Positions 26,084 through 34,686 of a stretch of 64,000 nucleotides of DNA are shown piece by piece (the first letter of the stretch is position 1; each line of letters begins with the position of its first letter). Where the stretch lies: the NCBI GenBank assembly GCA_947498815.1, contig CANMLU010000021.1, forward strand, positions 1-64,000, in the 5' to 3' direction. Origin of the DNA: an uncultured Aquimarina sp. (lineage in GTDB: Bacteria; Bacteroidota; Bacteroidia; Flavobacteriales; Flavobacteriaceae). The position numbers and the translations under genes are program-made. The notes beneath the pieces are model-generated. The model was not told the DNA's origin. It was given only the letters and a program-made list of their open reading frames with translations, and made no database searches.

Positions 26084-27847
26084 ATGAAAAAAATTATAAA
26101 ACAATACCAATTCATAGCTTTACTTCTTTTCATAAGCTTCCCATTTCAAATATTTGGACAGGCTATTACCCAAGAAATAAAGGTAAAGTTGTACGATCCT
26201 TACAATCAGTTATTTATAAAACATGCCAGCGTCGATATTGATGCACGGATCGTGGATGTATTGCCCAATGGTGAGATGAGTATGCGATCCATAGATGAAT
26301 TGCAAGAACTAAATATTACTGGTACCACCAATAAGAATGGTATTTTTGAGACTATAGTTTCAATAAATAATATAAATCCTTTTATAACGATACGAGTAGC
26401 AAAAGAAGGGTATGAAACTATGATTAACATGGCAACTTCCTTGACAAATAAAAAATCACAAGAAATAGTTATCGAAATGTTACCCGACATTGATAGTCCA
26501 AAACCATTTAGTAAAACAGGAAAATTCTCTAAACAAGCCTTTGATGATTTTATATGGGGGCGTAAACTAGAGTTAGAACAGGAAAAAATAGATAACGGTT
26601 ATTTTATCGATGATGTTCAAGGCTCCTCTACAGAAGATAATAACCAAAATACGAATGCTTCAAAAGCTACCGGATGTGATGCGTCTTTTAATGTACCAAC
26701 GACAGTCTATGTCACTGGTTTGATTAATGGATACTCTGGGCAATGTAAAGGTAATGGGTATACAGGGGACATCAATTTCCAGGATTATATTGCTGGTGTC
26801 ATTAGCCAGGAGTTAGGAAGTGGTTTTCCGCTGGAGGCGCTAAAAGCACAATCTGTTGCTTCAAGATCATATGCTCTTAATAACATCGAAATAGGAAGAG
26901 GTGCCAATTGCGGACATGCATACACATCAAACATTCCACAAAAATGCATTGATGCTACCAGGGCGACCAATGGAGTTGTCGCCATTTATAATAATAATGC
27001 AATCACGGCATATTATTCTGCACGCTGCAATGGAGACTATACTCGTTCGGCATCAATTGAATCATGTGCCTTAGGTACTCCAAGTAGTGTTGCGGCATAT
27101 TGCAAATCGGTTGTTTGCAGTGGCCATATCAATTGCAGAGATGCAGAAGGAGGAAGTAGCTGTTGTACTAAATGGACTCCAAACCGAAACCGGAACGAAA
27201 CTGTATTTGGTCATGGAGTAGGTCTTTGTCAACGTGGAGCACAAGGATTTGCAAACAGAGGCTGGGGCTGGGAGCGAATTGTAAATCAATTCTATTCAAA
27301 TATTACACTTACTTGCGGTCCTAATTGTCCAGCAGATTTAAACCTTACCGGCATTATTAATTCAGGAACCTATAAATCATTTAATTACATCACTGCTTCA
27401 GGAACTATTAGTTCTGGTACATCTGTTATTTTTAAAAGTAATGAGATTGTTTTAAATACCGGTTTTACAGTAGATAACAATGCTATCTTTGATGCCAGTT
27501 CTGGCAGTGGTTGTAATAGGACAAGAAATAACTATCCATTAGAAATATCAACCGAAACTCAAGAACATTCTCAAGGAATCGTTCCTTTTGGGATTACAAA
27601 GCTGTATCCTAATCCAGCTTCAGAGAGAGTAAAGGTACAGTATTATCTTCCTTATCAGCAGCAAGGAGTTATTAGTATAACTGATATGTTAGGTAAGACC
27701 ATTTCAAAACAGTTGATACATAATAATACAAAAACAAACAGCTATCATGAAGTTTCTTTGGATACTAGCGATATAACCCCCGGAATTTATTTTATCAAAT
27801 TCAAATCTGGGATTTATATGGATGGGCAATCGTTAATTGTAAAATAA
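26084..27847 (+). CDS. SpoIID/LytB-type peptidoglycan lytic enzyme with T9SS type A sorting domain
   Basis: A 587-residue exported protein. The signal peptide ends near FQIFGQ. Residues ~30-135 are a beta domain like carboxypeptidase-regulatory folds. The SpoIID domain covers ~195-410: YIAGVISQELGSGFPLEALKAQ with the catalytic Glu243, VASRSYALNN, and the ending FGHGVGLCQRGAQGFANRGW. SpoIID acts as a lytic transglycosylase on MurNAc-GlcNAc strands lacking stem peptides, usually teamed with an amidase. The domain here holds about 14 cysteines, suggesting several disulfides. A coathanger-type module (~418-485) and a type A sorting domain (LYPNPASERVKV..) complete it. It is 6 bp before the M23 gene. 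Confidence 0.92.
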   Translation: MKKIIKQYQFIALLLFISFPFQIFGQAITQEIKVKLYDPYNQLFIKHASVDIDARIVDVLPNGEMSMRSIDELQELNITGTTNKNGIFETIVSINNINPFITIRVAKEGYETMINMATSLTNKKSQEIVIEMLPDIDSPKPFSKTGKFSKQAFDDFIWGRKLELEQEKIDNGYFIDDVQGSSTEDNNQNTNASKATGCDASFNVPTTVYVTGLINGYSGQCKGNGYTGDINFQDYIAGVISQELGSGFPLEALKAQSVASRSYALNNIEIGRGANCGHAYTSNIPQKCIDATRATNGVVAIYNNNAITAYYSARCNGDYTRSASIESCALGTPSSVAAYCKSVVCSGHINCRDAEGGSSCCTKWTPNRNRNETVFGHGVGLCQRGAQGFANRGWGWERIVNQFYSNITLTCGPNCPADLNLTGIINSGTYKSFNYITASGTISSGTSVIFKSNEIVLNTGFTVDNNAIFDASSGSGCNRTRNNYPLEISTETQEHSQGIVPFGITKLYPNPASERVKVQYYLPYQQQGVISITDMLGKTISKQLIHNNTKTNSYHEVSLDTSDITPGIYFIKFKSGIYMDGQSLIVK

Positions 27848-27853
27848 AAAATC

Positions 27854-29650
27854 ATGAAAAAAATTATATCGATATACAGTATATTAGTTTTTATTACGGG
27901 TAGTTTCTGCAAAATTTTCGCACAACAAGTGGTATACTATCAGGAAGAGAAATTATATACAATTAAGCCAGAAACACTTAAAAAAACATCTTTAAAATTA
28001 GAAAAAGGAATGTCCATTGATAATACTAAGCTTAGCAAAACGGATAAGATAGTATATCGATCCGAACTGATTTCTGCAATGCTAAAATTACCTGAAAATA
28101 GTCTTTTTTATCAAGGGCTACAGTCTCCTTATGATAAAGCTGTTTGGATCTTTGTTGAAAGAGATATGATAGGAACAGGGTATCGCATGTGGAAATTTAA
28201 CACAAATACGAGTCGACAAGATCTGATTTTTGAAAATGCCAATGGGCCCAATCCAAAGTTTCAATTTGTTCCTATTGCCTGGTCTAATGATAGTGATGTT
28301 ATTTATTTGGAAGCTATTGATCATTTTGATTCTGAAAACTTGCATGAAGGGATCTATAGCTATCATCTTAAAAAAGGTGAGTCCCAAAAGCTTGCTGTTA
28401 AAGATCATTATATCACTACTCCTCTTCTTTCTTCAAACAGGAAAACATTTGCCTATTCAGCCTCTTTTGAAAGTGGTAAACACAGGGACCTGCTTCATGG
28501 CATGTCTGAACGTTTATTGATATATAATGTAAAAACCAATATGGAAAAGATCATTGTTGAGAAAAAAGGGAGCTCTTTTTTTTGCGCTGGATGGATAGCC
28601 TCTCAGATATCACCTAAGTCAATTCTTATCAAGAAAGAAAAGGATAAAGATGAGACAATAAATACTAAGGCTCAGGTATCCTTAAAACTCCCGTGGAATT
28701 CTGGAGTTCGGTACTGCATATCTCGTCATGGAACACCTGTCCCAACAGGACCGATTGGCAGTTCCTCAAGATGTAATATATATAATTTCAACTCACATGG
28801 ATATGTTGCAATTGATGTAGACACTCCTAACGCAGTAGTAGATGATATATTAGCCTCTGCAGCGGGCACAGTAACATTTGCAAGAACCACAGATCAAGGT
28901 GGGTACGGTAAGTATGTTATCATTACTCATGATGATAATTCACAAACACTATATGCGCATTTAAGTCGAGTTTATGTAAATGTTGGAGATTGTGTGGGCC
29001 AAGGTAATCCAATAGGTGATGGAGGTACTACCGGGAATTCCTCAGGAGATCACCTTCATTTTGAAAAACGTGTAGGGGGAACCAAAGAATATCCTGTTTT
29101 TTCAGAATGTGGATGTACTCCAAGACAAGACTATGGATATACTTCGCGGAATCAAAAAACAACCGGATGTGGGCCATCATGTAAACCCGATATAACTGTT
29201 TCAGGAACCATTAATTCGGGAACCTATACATCTTCTTCTACCATTACCGGATCAGGAGTAATCAATGTCGGAAACACAGTTGTTTTTGATACCAAAAATG
29301 AGATCAATCTTATACAGGGATTTGAAGTAAAAAGTAATTCGGCTTTTGAAGCGAAGGTTGGCAATGGCTGTGTAAATAGCAGAAGTTTTGAAACAAGCGC
29401 TTCTACTAAACGAATTAAAACTATTAATGAAAGTTTTAAGGTGTATCCAAACCCATCCAAAGGAATAATTTATGTAGAAGGTGCTACTACTAATGATATC
29501 ATTAGTTTGTATGATATTAGTGGAAGGCTACTCATCAAAAAAGTAACTTCAAAAACAAGAGAACAATTAGATATAAAACACCTTCTGCAAGGTTTATATA
29601 TTGTGAAAGTGGGCAGCAAAACTGCTAAGCAAGTGTTCAAGGTGGATTAA
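27854..29650 (+). CDS. M23 family metalloendopeptidase with T9SS type A sorting domain
   Basis: A 598-residue exported protein. The signal peptide ends near KIFAQ. The N-terminal ~250 residues have propeller-like strands (WSNDSDVIYLEAID, PLLSSNRKTFAYSASF). The M23 domain (~290-425) shows HGYVAIDVDTPNAVV (His315, Asp321), VIITHDDNSQTLYAHLSRV and GDHLHFE (His400, His402), so it should cut peptide cross-links in peptidoglycan. The gap between the first His and Asp is two residues longer than the usual HxxxD, so the exact first ligand needs care. A coathanger-type module (~440-510; SGTYTSSSTITGSGVI) and a type A sorting domain (VYPNPSKGIIYVEG..) end it. Six bases separate it from the SpoIID gene. 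Confidence 0.9.
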   Translation: MKKIISIYSILVFITGSFCKIFAQQVVYYQEEKLYTIKPETLKKTSLKLEKGMSIDNTKLSKTDKIVYRSELISAMLKLPENSLFYQGLQSPYDKAVWIFVERDMIGTGYRMWKFNTNTSRQDLIFENANGPNPKFQFVPIAWSNDSDVIYLEAIDHFDSENLHEGIYSYHLKKGESQKLAVKDHYITTPLLSSNRKTFAYSASFESGKHRDLLHGMSERLLIYNVKTNMEKIIVEKKGSSFFCAGWIASQISPKSILIKKEKDKDETINTKAQVSLKLPWNSGVRYCISRHGTPVPTGPIGSSSRCNIYNFNSHGYVAIDVDTPNAVVDDILASAAGTVTFARTTDQGGYGKYVIITHDDNSQTLYAHLSRVYVNVGDCVGQGNPIGDGGTTGNSSGDHLHFEKRVGGTKEYPVFSECGCTPRQDYGYTSRNQKTTGCGPSCKPDITVSGTINSGTYTSSSTITGSGVINVGNTVVFDTKNEINLIQGFEVKSNSAFEAKVGNGCVNSRSFETSASTKRIKTINESFKVYPNPSKGIIYVEGATTNDIISLYDISGRLLIKKVTSKTREQLDIKHLLQGLYIVKVGSKTAKQVFKVD

Positions 29651-29717
29651 TTTTTTGATAACTCCAGCCACTATATAAGAGTTTATATTATGACTATGGC
29701 ACTAATTTTATTAATGT

Positions 29718-29749
29718 AAAAAACCTTCAATTTATTTGGAGGTTTTTTT
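29718..29749. terminator. Terminator after the M23 gene
   Basis: AAAAAACCTTCAA pairs with TTGGAGGTTTTTT (one G-T pair) around TTTAT-like loop, followed by T. It resembles the terminator beside the intact lipoprotein gene at 17722. Confidence 0.8.
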
Positions 29750-29754
29750 GATAC

Positions 29755-30050
29755 TTAGCTAAGTATAATTTCCTTAGAATTTTCTGGAATTTCGAATATA
29801 GAAGCTTCACCATACAGAAAGATAATATCTGTAATAGTAGCTTCTCCTATTGGTTTGTCAGTCATTCCTTTTTCTTCAGTCCAATCATAAAATTTCCATA
29901 GGCAACAAAAGTAATTCCATCTATCATTTTGAAATCTTTATAATGAATGGTATGAGATTGGCTTCGCCTCTTGTATTGTCTTTTTCGTTTTTTATTTGGA
30001 CTACAGCAAATAATACTAGCCGCAATGAACAAAATCAATACTTGTTTCAT
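29755..30050 (-). pseudogene. Broken second copy of the DUF6503-like lipoprotein gene
   Basis: The start (MKQVLILFIAASIICCSPNKK in parts) matches the intact gene at 17760-18617. About 190 residues in the middle are deleted, and the frame then rejoins at HTIHYKDFKMIDGITF. A short deletion shifts the frame, after which the C-terminal end is still readable in the shifted frame (YDWTEEKGMTDKPIGEA, EASIFEIPENSKEIILS) up to its own TAA at 29755-29757. The upstream flank is also conserved with the intact copy for ~70 bp (AATAATTAGTT.ATG.TAA.., GAAAACTGTAA). It cannot make a functional lipoprotein. Confidence 0.92.
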
Positions 30051-30106
30051 AAATAATTAGTTCATGCTAAACAATGTTTAAATTATGAAAACTGTAATAG
30101 GAGATT

Positions 30107-33100
30107 CTAATCAGAATATATTTCCTCTGGGTTATTTGTATACAGCCTATTAAATAGTCTGAGATATTGATTAAACTCATCTACCTTGACGGTAATTAAA
30201 TCTTTATCGTTGTTTTGTGCCAGTAGATCCATCATGCTACGATATAGCTCTACATTTGTAACAATATCCTCGGCGTGTTCGTATTGTTGTTTGATAGCTA
30301 AACTACCAAAATAACTCAGTTCTTCTTGATATTTTTTGACAATCTTATTCCAGAGAACTCGGGCTTTATCTTGCTCTTTAATAGTATAATATCCGTTAAT
30401 AAAAGATCTTAATGGGGTATAATATTCGTAATAATCAACCGGCATTTTTTGAATTCCCAGATCCAAAATTTCTTTAGCTTTTTTTGTTTTGCCTTCTTCA
30501 ATTAAAGCTAATGCAAGCCTTCCTAGGTTACTTCGATATGAAACGGCGTTTCTACGAGTCATAGGATCGCGATATATGTTTGGATCTTCGCCATTTCCCC
30601 AATCCCATTGCATAACGATATCATACATGATATCTGTATCAACTCTTCCAAATTCGTATGGGTTGTTGGGATTAGTTTCTGTTTTAATTGGCACTAATTT
30701 ATAGGCTAACCCGTCTAGTTGAAGATAATCTTTCATCCATATATAATCATCATCTCCAAAGCTCCCTCCAGAAAAATAAATAGGACGTTTCCAATTATTA
30801 TTGGCAATGATATCCAACATAATTAGCCGGTTTTTTATCATATAATCCCCTGTAAGATGTATGTCTATGTACGGAACGATTTTGTCTGCATCCTTGGGCG
30901 AAACAATCCCGTTTTTAAGCACAGCTTCTTTATCAACAGGAATCCTGATATGCTTTGTAGGAAATGTATTTACCTTTTTTCCACTTTGTAAATCTCCTTT
31001 GGTTCTGGGATCATCAGATTCGACCCATCGTAACCAATTTTTAATGAGCATAGTATCTTGTGTGACTGGTTTATAATAAATAGCGTCATTATTACCATAT
31101 CTATAAAATTTATGGGTAAGTTGCGAGGAAACCGGCTTACTTTTGTATGCTGTTTTTTTCATTTGATCTACATACCAATCCGTAGATAAATAAGCCGAAA
31201 TTAATGTTCGTACATCGGTTCTGTATCCTTCGATTTCTTGAGCATACCATATTGCAAAAGTATCATTATCTCCTATGGTAAATAAAATTGCATTTTCCTG
31301 GCAAGAGTCCAGATACATCTTTGGCATAGATTGCGCCGTGTACTTATTAGAACGATCATGATCATCCCAATTTTGAGCAGCAAGTATCGCCGGAACTGCC
31401 AATATGCATATACCAACAATGATTGGAGCCCCTATTTTGGGTTTAATGACGTTTTTGAATTGATCGAATAATGCATAGACCCCCAGGCCGATCCATATGG
31501 CAAATACATAAAATGATCCAACCAGAGCATAATCACGTTCACGTACTTCAAAAGGTTTTTCATTGAGATATACTTTCAAAGCGATTCCTGTAAATATGAA
31601 GAACACGAATACTACCCAAAAATTCTTTTTATCATGTTTTAGTTGAAATATGATTCCGATTAAACCTAATAAAAGCGGTAAAAAATAATAGGTGTTTCGA
31701 GCTTTGTTGTGAAGGGTGTTTCTTGAAAGATTATCCTGCGATCCCAAATGAAGCTCATCGATAAAAGAAATACCACTAAGCCAATTTCCGTTAAGCTTGT
31801 CTAATTCTCCTTGAACATCATTTTGTCTACCTACAAAATTCCACATAAAATATCGCCAATACATATATCCTATTTGATATTCAAACAAATAAGTGATGTT
31901 ATCCCAAAAAGATGGTTTTTCAACATTTAAATAGTTACCGAATTTTTGTAAAAATGTATTATAATCTTCATTCTCAAGTTTTCCTGTGGCGTAATCTTTT
32001 CTGAATTCGGTTATTATATTAACAAGTTCTGTGTTGTCTTGATATTCTTTTTTGATCGTAAATTGTATAGGACCTGTAAATTGCATATAATTGGCAATGT
32101 GCTCTGTGCTCCACATTCTTGGTAGAATGGATTTATGGTTATCATCAAGATTTTGTCTGGCATTTTTCCATTCATTTACTACAATGTATTTCCCGTTTTT
32201 TAGATCTTTTTCATATTTGGGATGATCATCCTTGTAGGGGTTGTTCTCATCAAGGTACGCATAGATTTCGGTAAACTGAGGGCCATAAAACAAAGGTGTT
32301 TTAGGGTACTGTTCTAGGTTGTAGTATGCCAGTAATTCTCGGGCATTATTTGGGTTATTCTCATTAATAACAGTACCTGCATTAGCTCGTATAGGTAACA
32401 TTACCCAACTAGAGAACCCAATAAGGATAAAAAGTATGCATAATATCAAGGTATGGTATTGTACATATTGTTTTATCCTGGTGTATTTTAATCCATAATA
32501 AAAAACAATAGCAATACTAAGTCCGGCAATAATTGTCCCGGAGTTAAATGGAAGTTCAAAGGTGTTTACAAAGAAAATTTCTGAGGCACTAAAAAATCTT
32601 AAGGTTGATGGCAAAAGGATTTTGAAAATAAATAACAGAATTCCGACAACGGCAATATTTGCAATGATAAAGTTTGTTAAAGTGATTTTTTTATAATTCT
32701 TAAAATAATATAAAAGACCAATAGCAGGAACTGATAATAACCCCATAAAGTGAACTCCAAATGATAAACCAATAATAAGCGCTATCAAAATCAACCATTT
32801 GTTACCTCTGGGATGATGCATATCACGTTCCCATAATAACCCAAGATAAAAAAGCGCTGATAATACTAAAGTTGCCATTGCGTATACTTCGGCTTCGACA
32901 GCATTAAACCAAAAACTATCCGTAAATGTAAATGATAAGGAGGCGAGCAATCCACTTCCTAGAATGGCGATTAAACTACCTTTCGCAAGAGGTTTGGTTT
33001 TTGGAACCATTTTTTTGGCAAGGATGGTCGTGGACCAAAACAAAAAAAGAATCGTAAAAGCACTCGAAATGGCAGAGCACATATTGATCATGAATGCTAT

Positions 33101-33340
33101 TTTCTCGGGTTTTAATGCCAAAGTTGATGCAACTGCTCCTATCATTTGAAACAAAGGAGCGCCAGGAGGATGCCCTACCTGAAGTTTGGATGAGGTAGAA
33201 ATATATTCTCCAACATCCCAAAAACTATTGGTTGGTTCTAGAGTTAAGGTATATACCGACAGCGCAATGAAAAAGACCACCCAACCCAGTATTTTGTTCC
33301 ATTTCTGAAATGTATATTCAATTCTTTTGCTTTTGAACAC
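30107..33340 (-). CDS. DUF2723 (TMEM260-like) membrane protein
   Basis: A 1077-residue protein. It starts at GTG 33340 (no in-frame ATG nearby). The N-terminal half has about a dozen membrane helices and the DUF2723 hallmark near the start (EPTNSFWDVGEYISTSSKLQVGHPPGAPLF in parts, with the acidic Asp-Glu pair of GT-C enzymes). The C-terminal ~400 residues are soluble with TPR-like helices. The human relative TMEM260 is an O-mannosyltransferase, so a GT-C glycosyltransferase acting at the inner membrane on exported proteins is a reasonable guess; Bacteroidota are known for O-mannosylation of periplasmic proteins. It stands alone between the pseudogene and the LuxR-type gene. Confidence 0.9.
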   Translation of the reverse strand: MFKSKRIEYTFQKWNKILGWVVFFIALSVYTLTLEPTNSFWDVGEYISTSSKLQVGHPPGAPLFQMIGAVASTLALKPEKIAFMINMCSAISSAFTILFLFWSTTILAKKMVPKTKPLAKGSLIAILGSGLLASLSFTFTDSFWFNAVEAEVYAMATLVLSALFYLGLLWERDMHHPRGNKWLILIALIIGLSFGVHFMGLLSVPAIGLLYYFKNYKKITLTNFIIANIAVVGILLFIFKILLPSTLRFFSASEIFFVNTFELPFNSGTIIAGLSIAIVFYYGLKYTRIKQYVQYHTLILCILFILIGFSSWVMLPIRANAGTVINENNPNNARELLAYYNLEQYPKTPLFYGPQFTEIYAYLDENNPYKDDHPKYEKDLKNGKYIVVNEWKNARQNLDDNHKSILPRMWSTEHIANYMQFTGPIQFTIKKEYQDNTELVNIITEFRKDYATGKLENEDYNTFLQKFGNYLNVEKPSFWDNITYLFEYQIGYMYWRYFMWNFVGRQNDVQGELDKLNGNWLSGISFIDELHLGSQDNLSRNTLHNKARNTYYFLPLLLGLIGIIFQLKHDKKNFWVVFVFFIFTGIALKVYLNEKPFEVRERDYALVGSFYVFAIWIGLGVYALFDQFKNVIKPKIGAPIIVGICILAVPAILAAQNWDDHDRSNKYTAQSMPKMYLDSCQENAILFTIGDNDTFAIWYAQEIEGYRTDVRTLISAYLSTDWYVDQMKKTAYKSKPVSSQLTHKFYRYGNNDAIYYKPVTQDTMLIKNWLRWVESDDPRTKGDLQSGKKVNTFPTKHIRIPVDKEAVLKNGIVSPKDADKIVPYIDIHLTGDYMIKNRLIMLDIIANNNWKRPIYFSGGSFGDDDYIWMKDYLQLDGLAYKLVPIKTETNPNNPYEFGRVDTDIMYDIVMQWDWGNGEDPNIYRDPMTRRNAVSYRSNLGRLALALIEEGKTKKAKEILDLGIQKMPVDYYEYYTPLRSFINGYYTIKEQDKARVLWNKIVKKYQEELSYFGSLAIKQQYEHAEDIVTNVELYRSMMDLLAQNNDKDLITVKVDEFNQYLRLFNRLYTNNPEEIYSD

Positions 33341-33463
33341 TGTTATGATTTTTGAAACAAAAGAATGGAGAAATCTATTTAAACCTTTATTAGGTGGGTT
33401 TTAAATAGGTACTAGTACGGGTATGATTTGTGTTTTTGAAAGGTGTGATTCTTCAATATTACT

Positions 33464-34456
33464 CTAGCGCTGCAATAATTCTTTCCTGTTTGAGATATTA
33501 AGCTTACTATAAATATTTGTAATATGTGTTTTTACAGTGCTAAGACTTATAAAAAGTTCATTCGCAATTTCTTTATTGCTTTTACCAGAGGCTATGAGGT
33601 TTTTTACAACTTCCTCTTGCTTACTTAATGGGATAGTTATTATTTTTAGATTTTTTCTGCGTGATTTTAAGTAAAAAAGGCAAAGTCCAATAATAATTAG
33701 TAAGGCAATGCCATTACCCCATAAACTTAAGGTATATTTTTGATTGGTGAGATCTTGATTTATCGAGGTAAGTCTGTTTTCGAGGTAGATATAAAATTCA
33801 GGATTAATATCACTGGTTTTTAATTCTTTTAAAAGGTTCAAATAATAGTCTGGATTCTTTTTAACATCTTTCTCCAAAAGATTTTGATCATCTAATCTTT
33901 TGATCCCAATTAATTTTACCAAAAGTATTTGCAATGAATCTTTCACATATCCTTTGGTTTCCATAAGATATTGTTTCGGGTCAAAGTCTGTGGTTAGATT
34001 TTCATATTTGGTTTCAAATTTCCTTAGTTTTTGCCACTCTAATTCGGCGCTATTATTTGTGGTGTAATCAACAAAAGGTTCACTGCCTTTATAGAAATGA
34101 ATGGTGTCCTTTTTTGATAAAATAAATAGTTTGAAGTGTTTTACTTTATCAGACAGAATCTTTTTTTCTTTAATCGATAATGGATTAAGCTGAATTTTAT
34201 AGATATGATCTTGTGATTTGAATAGGTTTTGATCAAAAGCAAAAAAACCATCTTCTCCAATGCTAGTAGAAGCTATAAATTGCTCGTTATTCGAATCTGA
34301 TTGTTCGCTGGGATCAATTCGACTCAGAGATACCTTTTGGTTCTGATCATTTTGAGTCTTAACGTTGATATATCCAGAAACACTATGTCGCCCATAAGAA
34401 ATTGTGCAAAGCAGTAGTGCTATCGATATAATATAATTTTTATGTTCCTCCTTCAT
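33464..34456 (-). CDS. Membrane-anchored LuxR-type transcriptional regulator
   Basis: A 330-residue protein. The N-terminus is signal-like (IISIALLLCTISYG), followed by a ~220-residue extracytoplasmic part, a membrane helix (WGNGIALLIIIGLCLFYL), and a C-terminal LuxR-type HTH (VVKNLIASGKSNKEIANELF, ISLSTVKTHITNIYSKLNIS). No receiver domain, so it would sense outside and bind DNA from the membrane, like other Bacteroidota one-component regulators. It diverges from the S9 peptidase gene across a 230-bp gap and might control it; this is inference from position. Confidence 0.85.
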   Translation of the reverse strand: MKEEHKNYIISIALLLCTISYGRHSVSGYINVKTQNDQNQKVSLSRIDPSEQSDSNNEQFIASTSIGEDGFFAFDQNLFKSQDHIYKIQLNPLSIKEKKILSDKVKHFKLFILSKKDTIHFYKGSEPFVDYTTNNSAELEWQKLRKFETKYENLTTDFDPKQYLMETKGYVKDSLQILLVKLIGIKRLDDQNLLEKDVKKNPDYYLNLLKELKTSDINPEFYIYLENRLTSINQDLTNQKYTLSLWGNGIALLIIIGLCLFYLKSRRKNLKIITIPLSKQEEVVKNLIASGKSNKEIANELFISLSTVKTHITNIYSKLNISNRKELLQR

Positions 34457-34686
34457 TACAGCTAGTATTTAATACGAAAGTAAAAGTTTTTGAAGCATGA
34501 AGCAAGTTTAAGAAAACCAGTTTAACGAGTAATTCTTAAAGGAACAATAATTTGACTCTTACTTGAGAAATAAGATCACTAGACGATATTTTTTTTAGAA
34601 ATTACTATAAAAGATGTAACAAAATAGGGTAAACGATTACTTACTTTATATATACATTTTTATTTCTTAACAAATCTCATAATACA

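Noticed and set aside
17760-30050. Composite transposon
   Set aside because: No transposase, integrase or terminal inverted repeat found between or beside the two lipoprotein copies.
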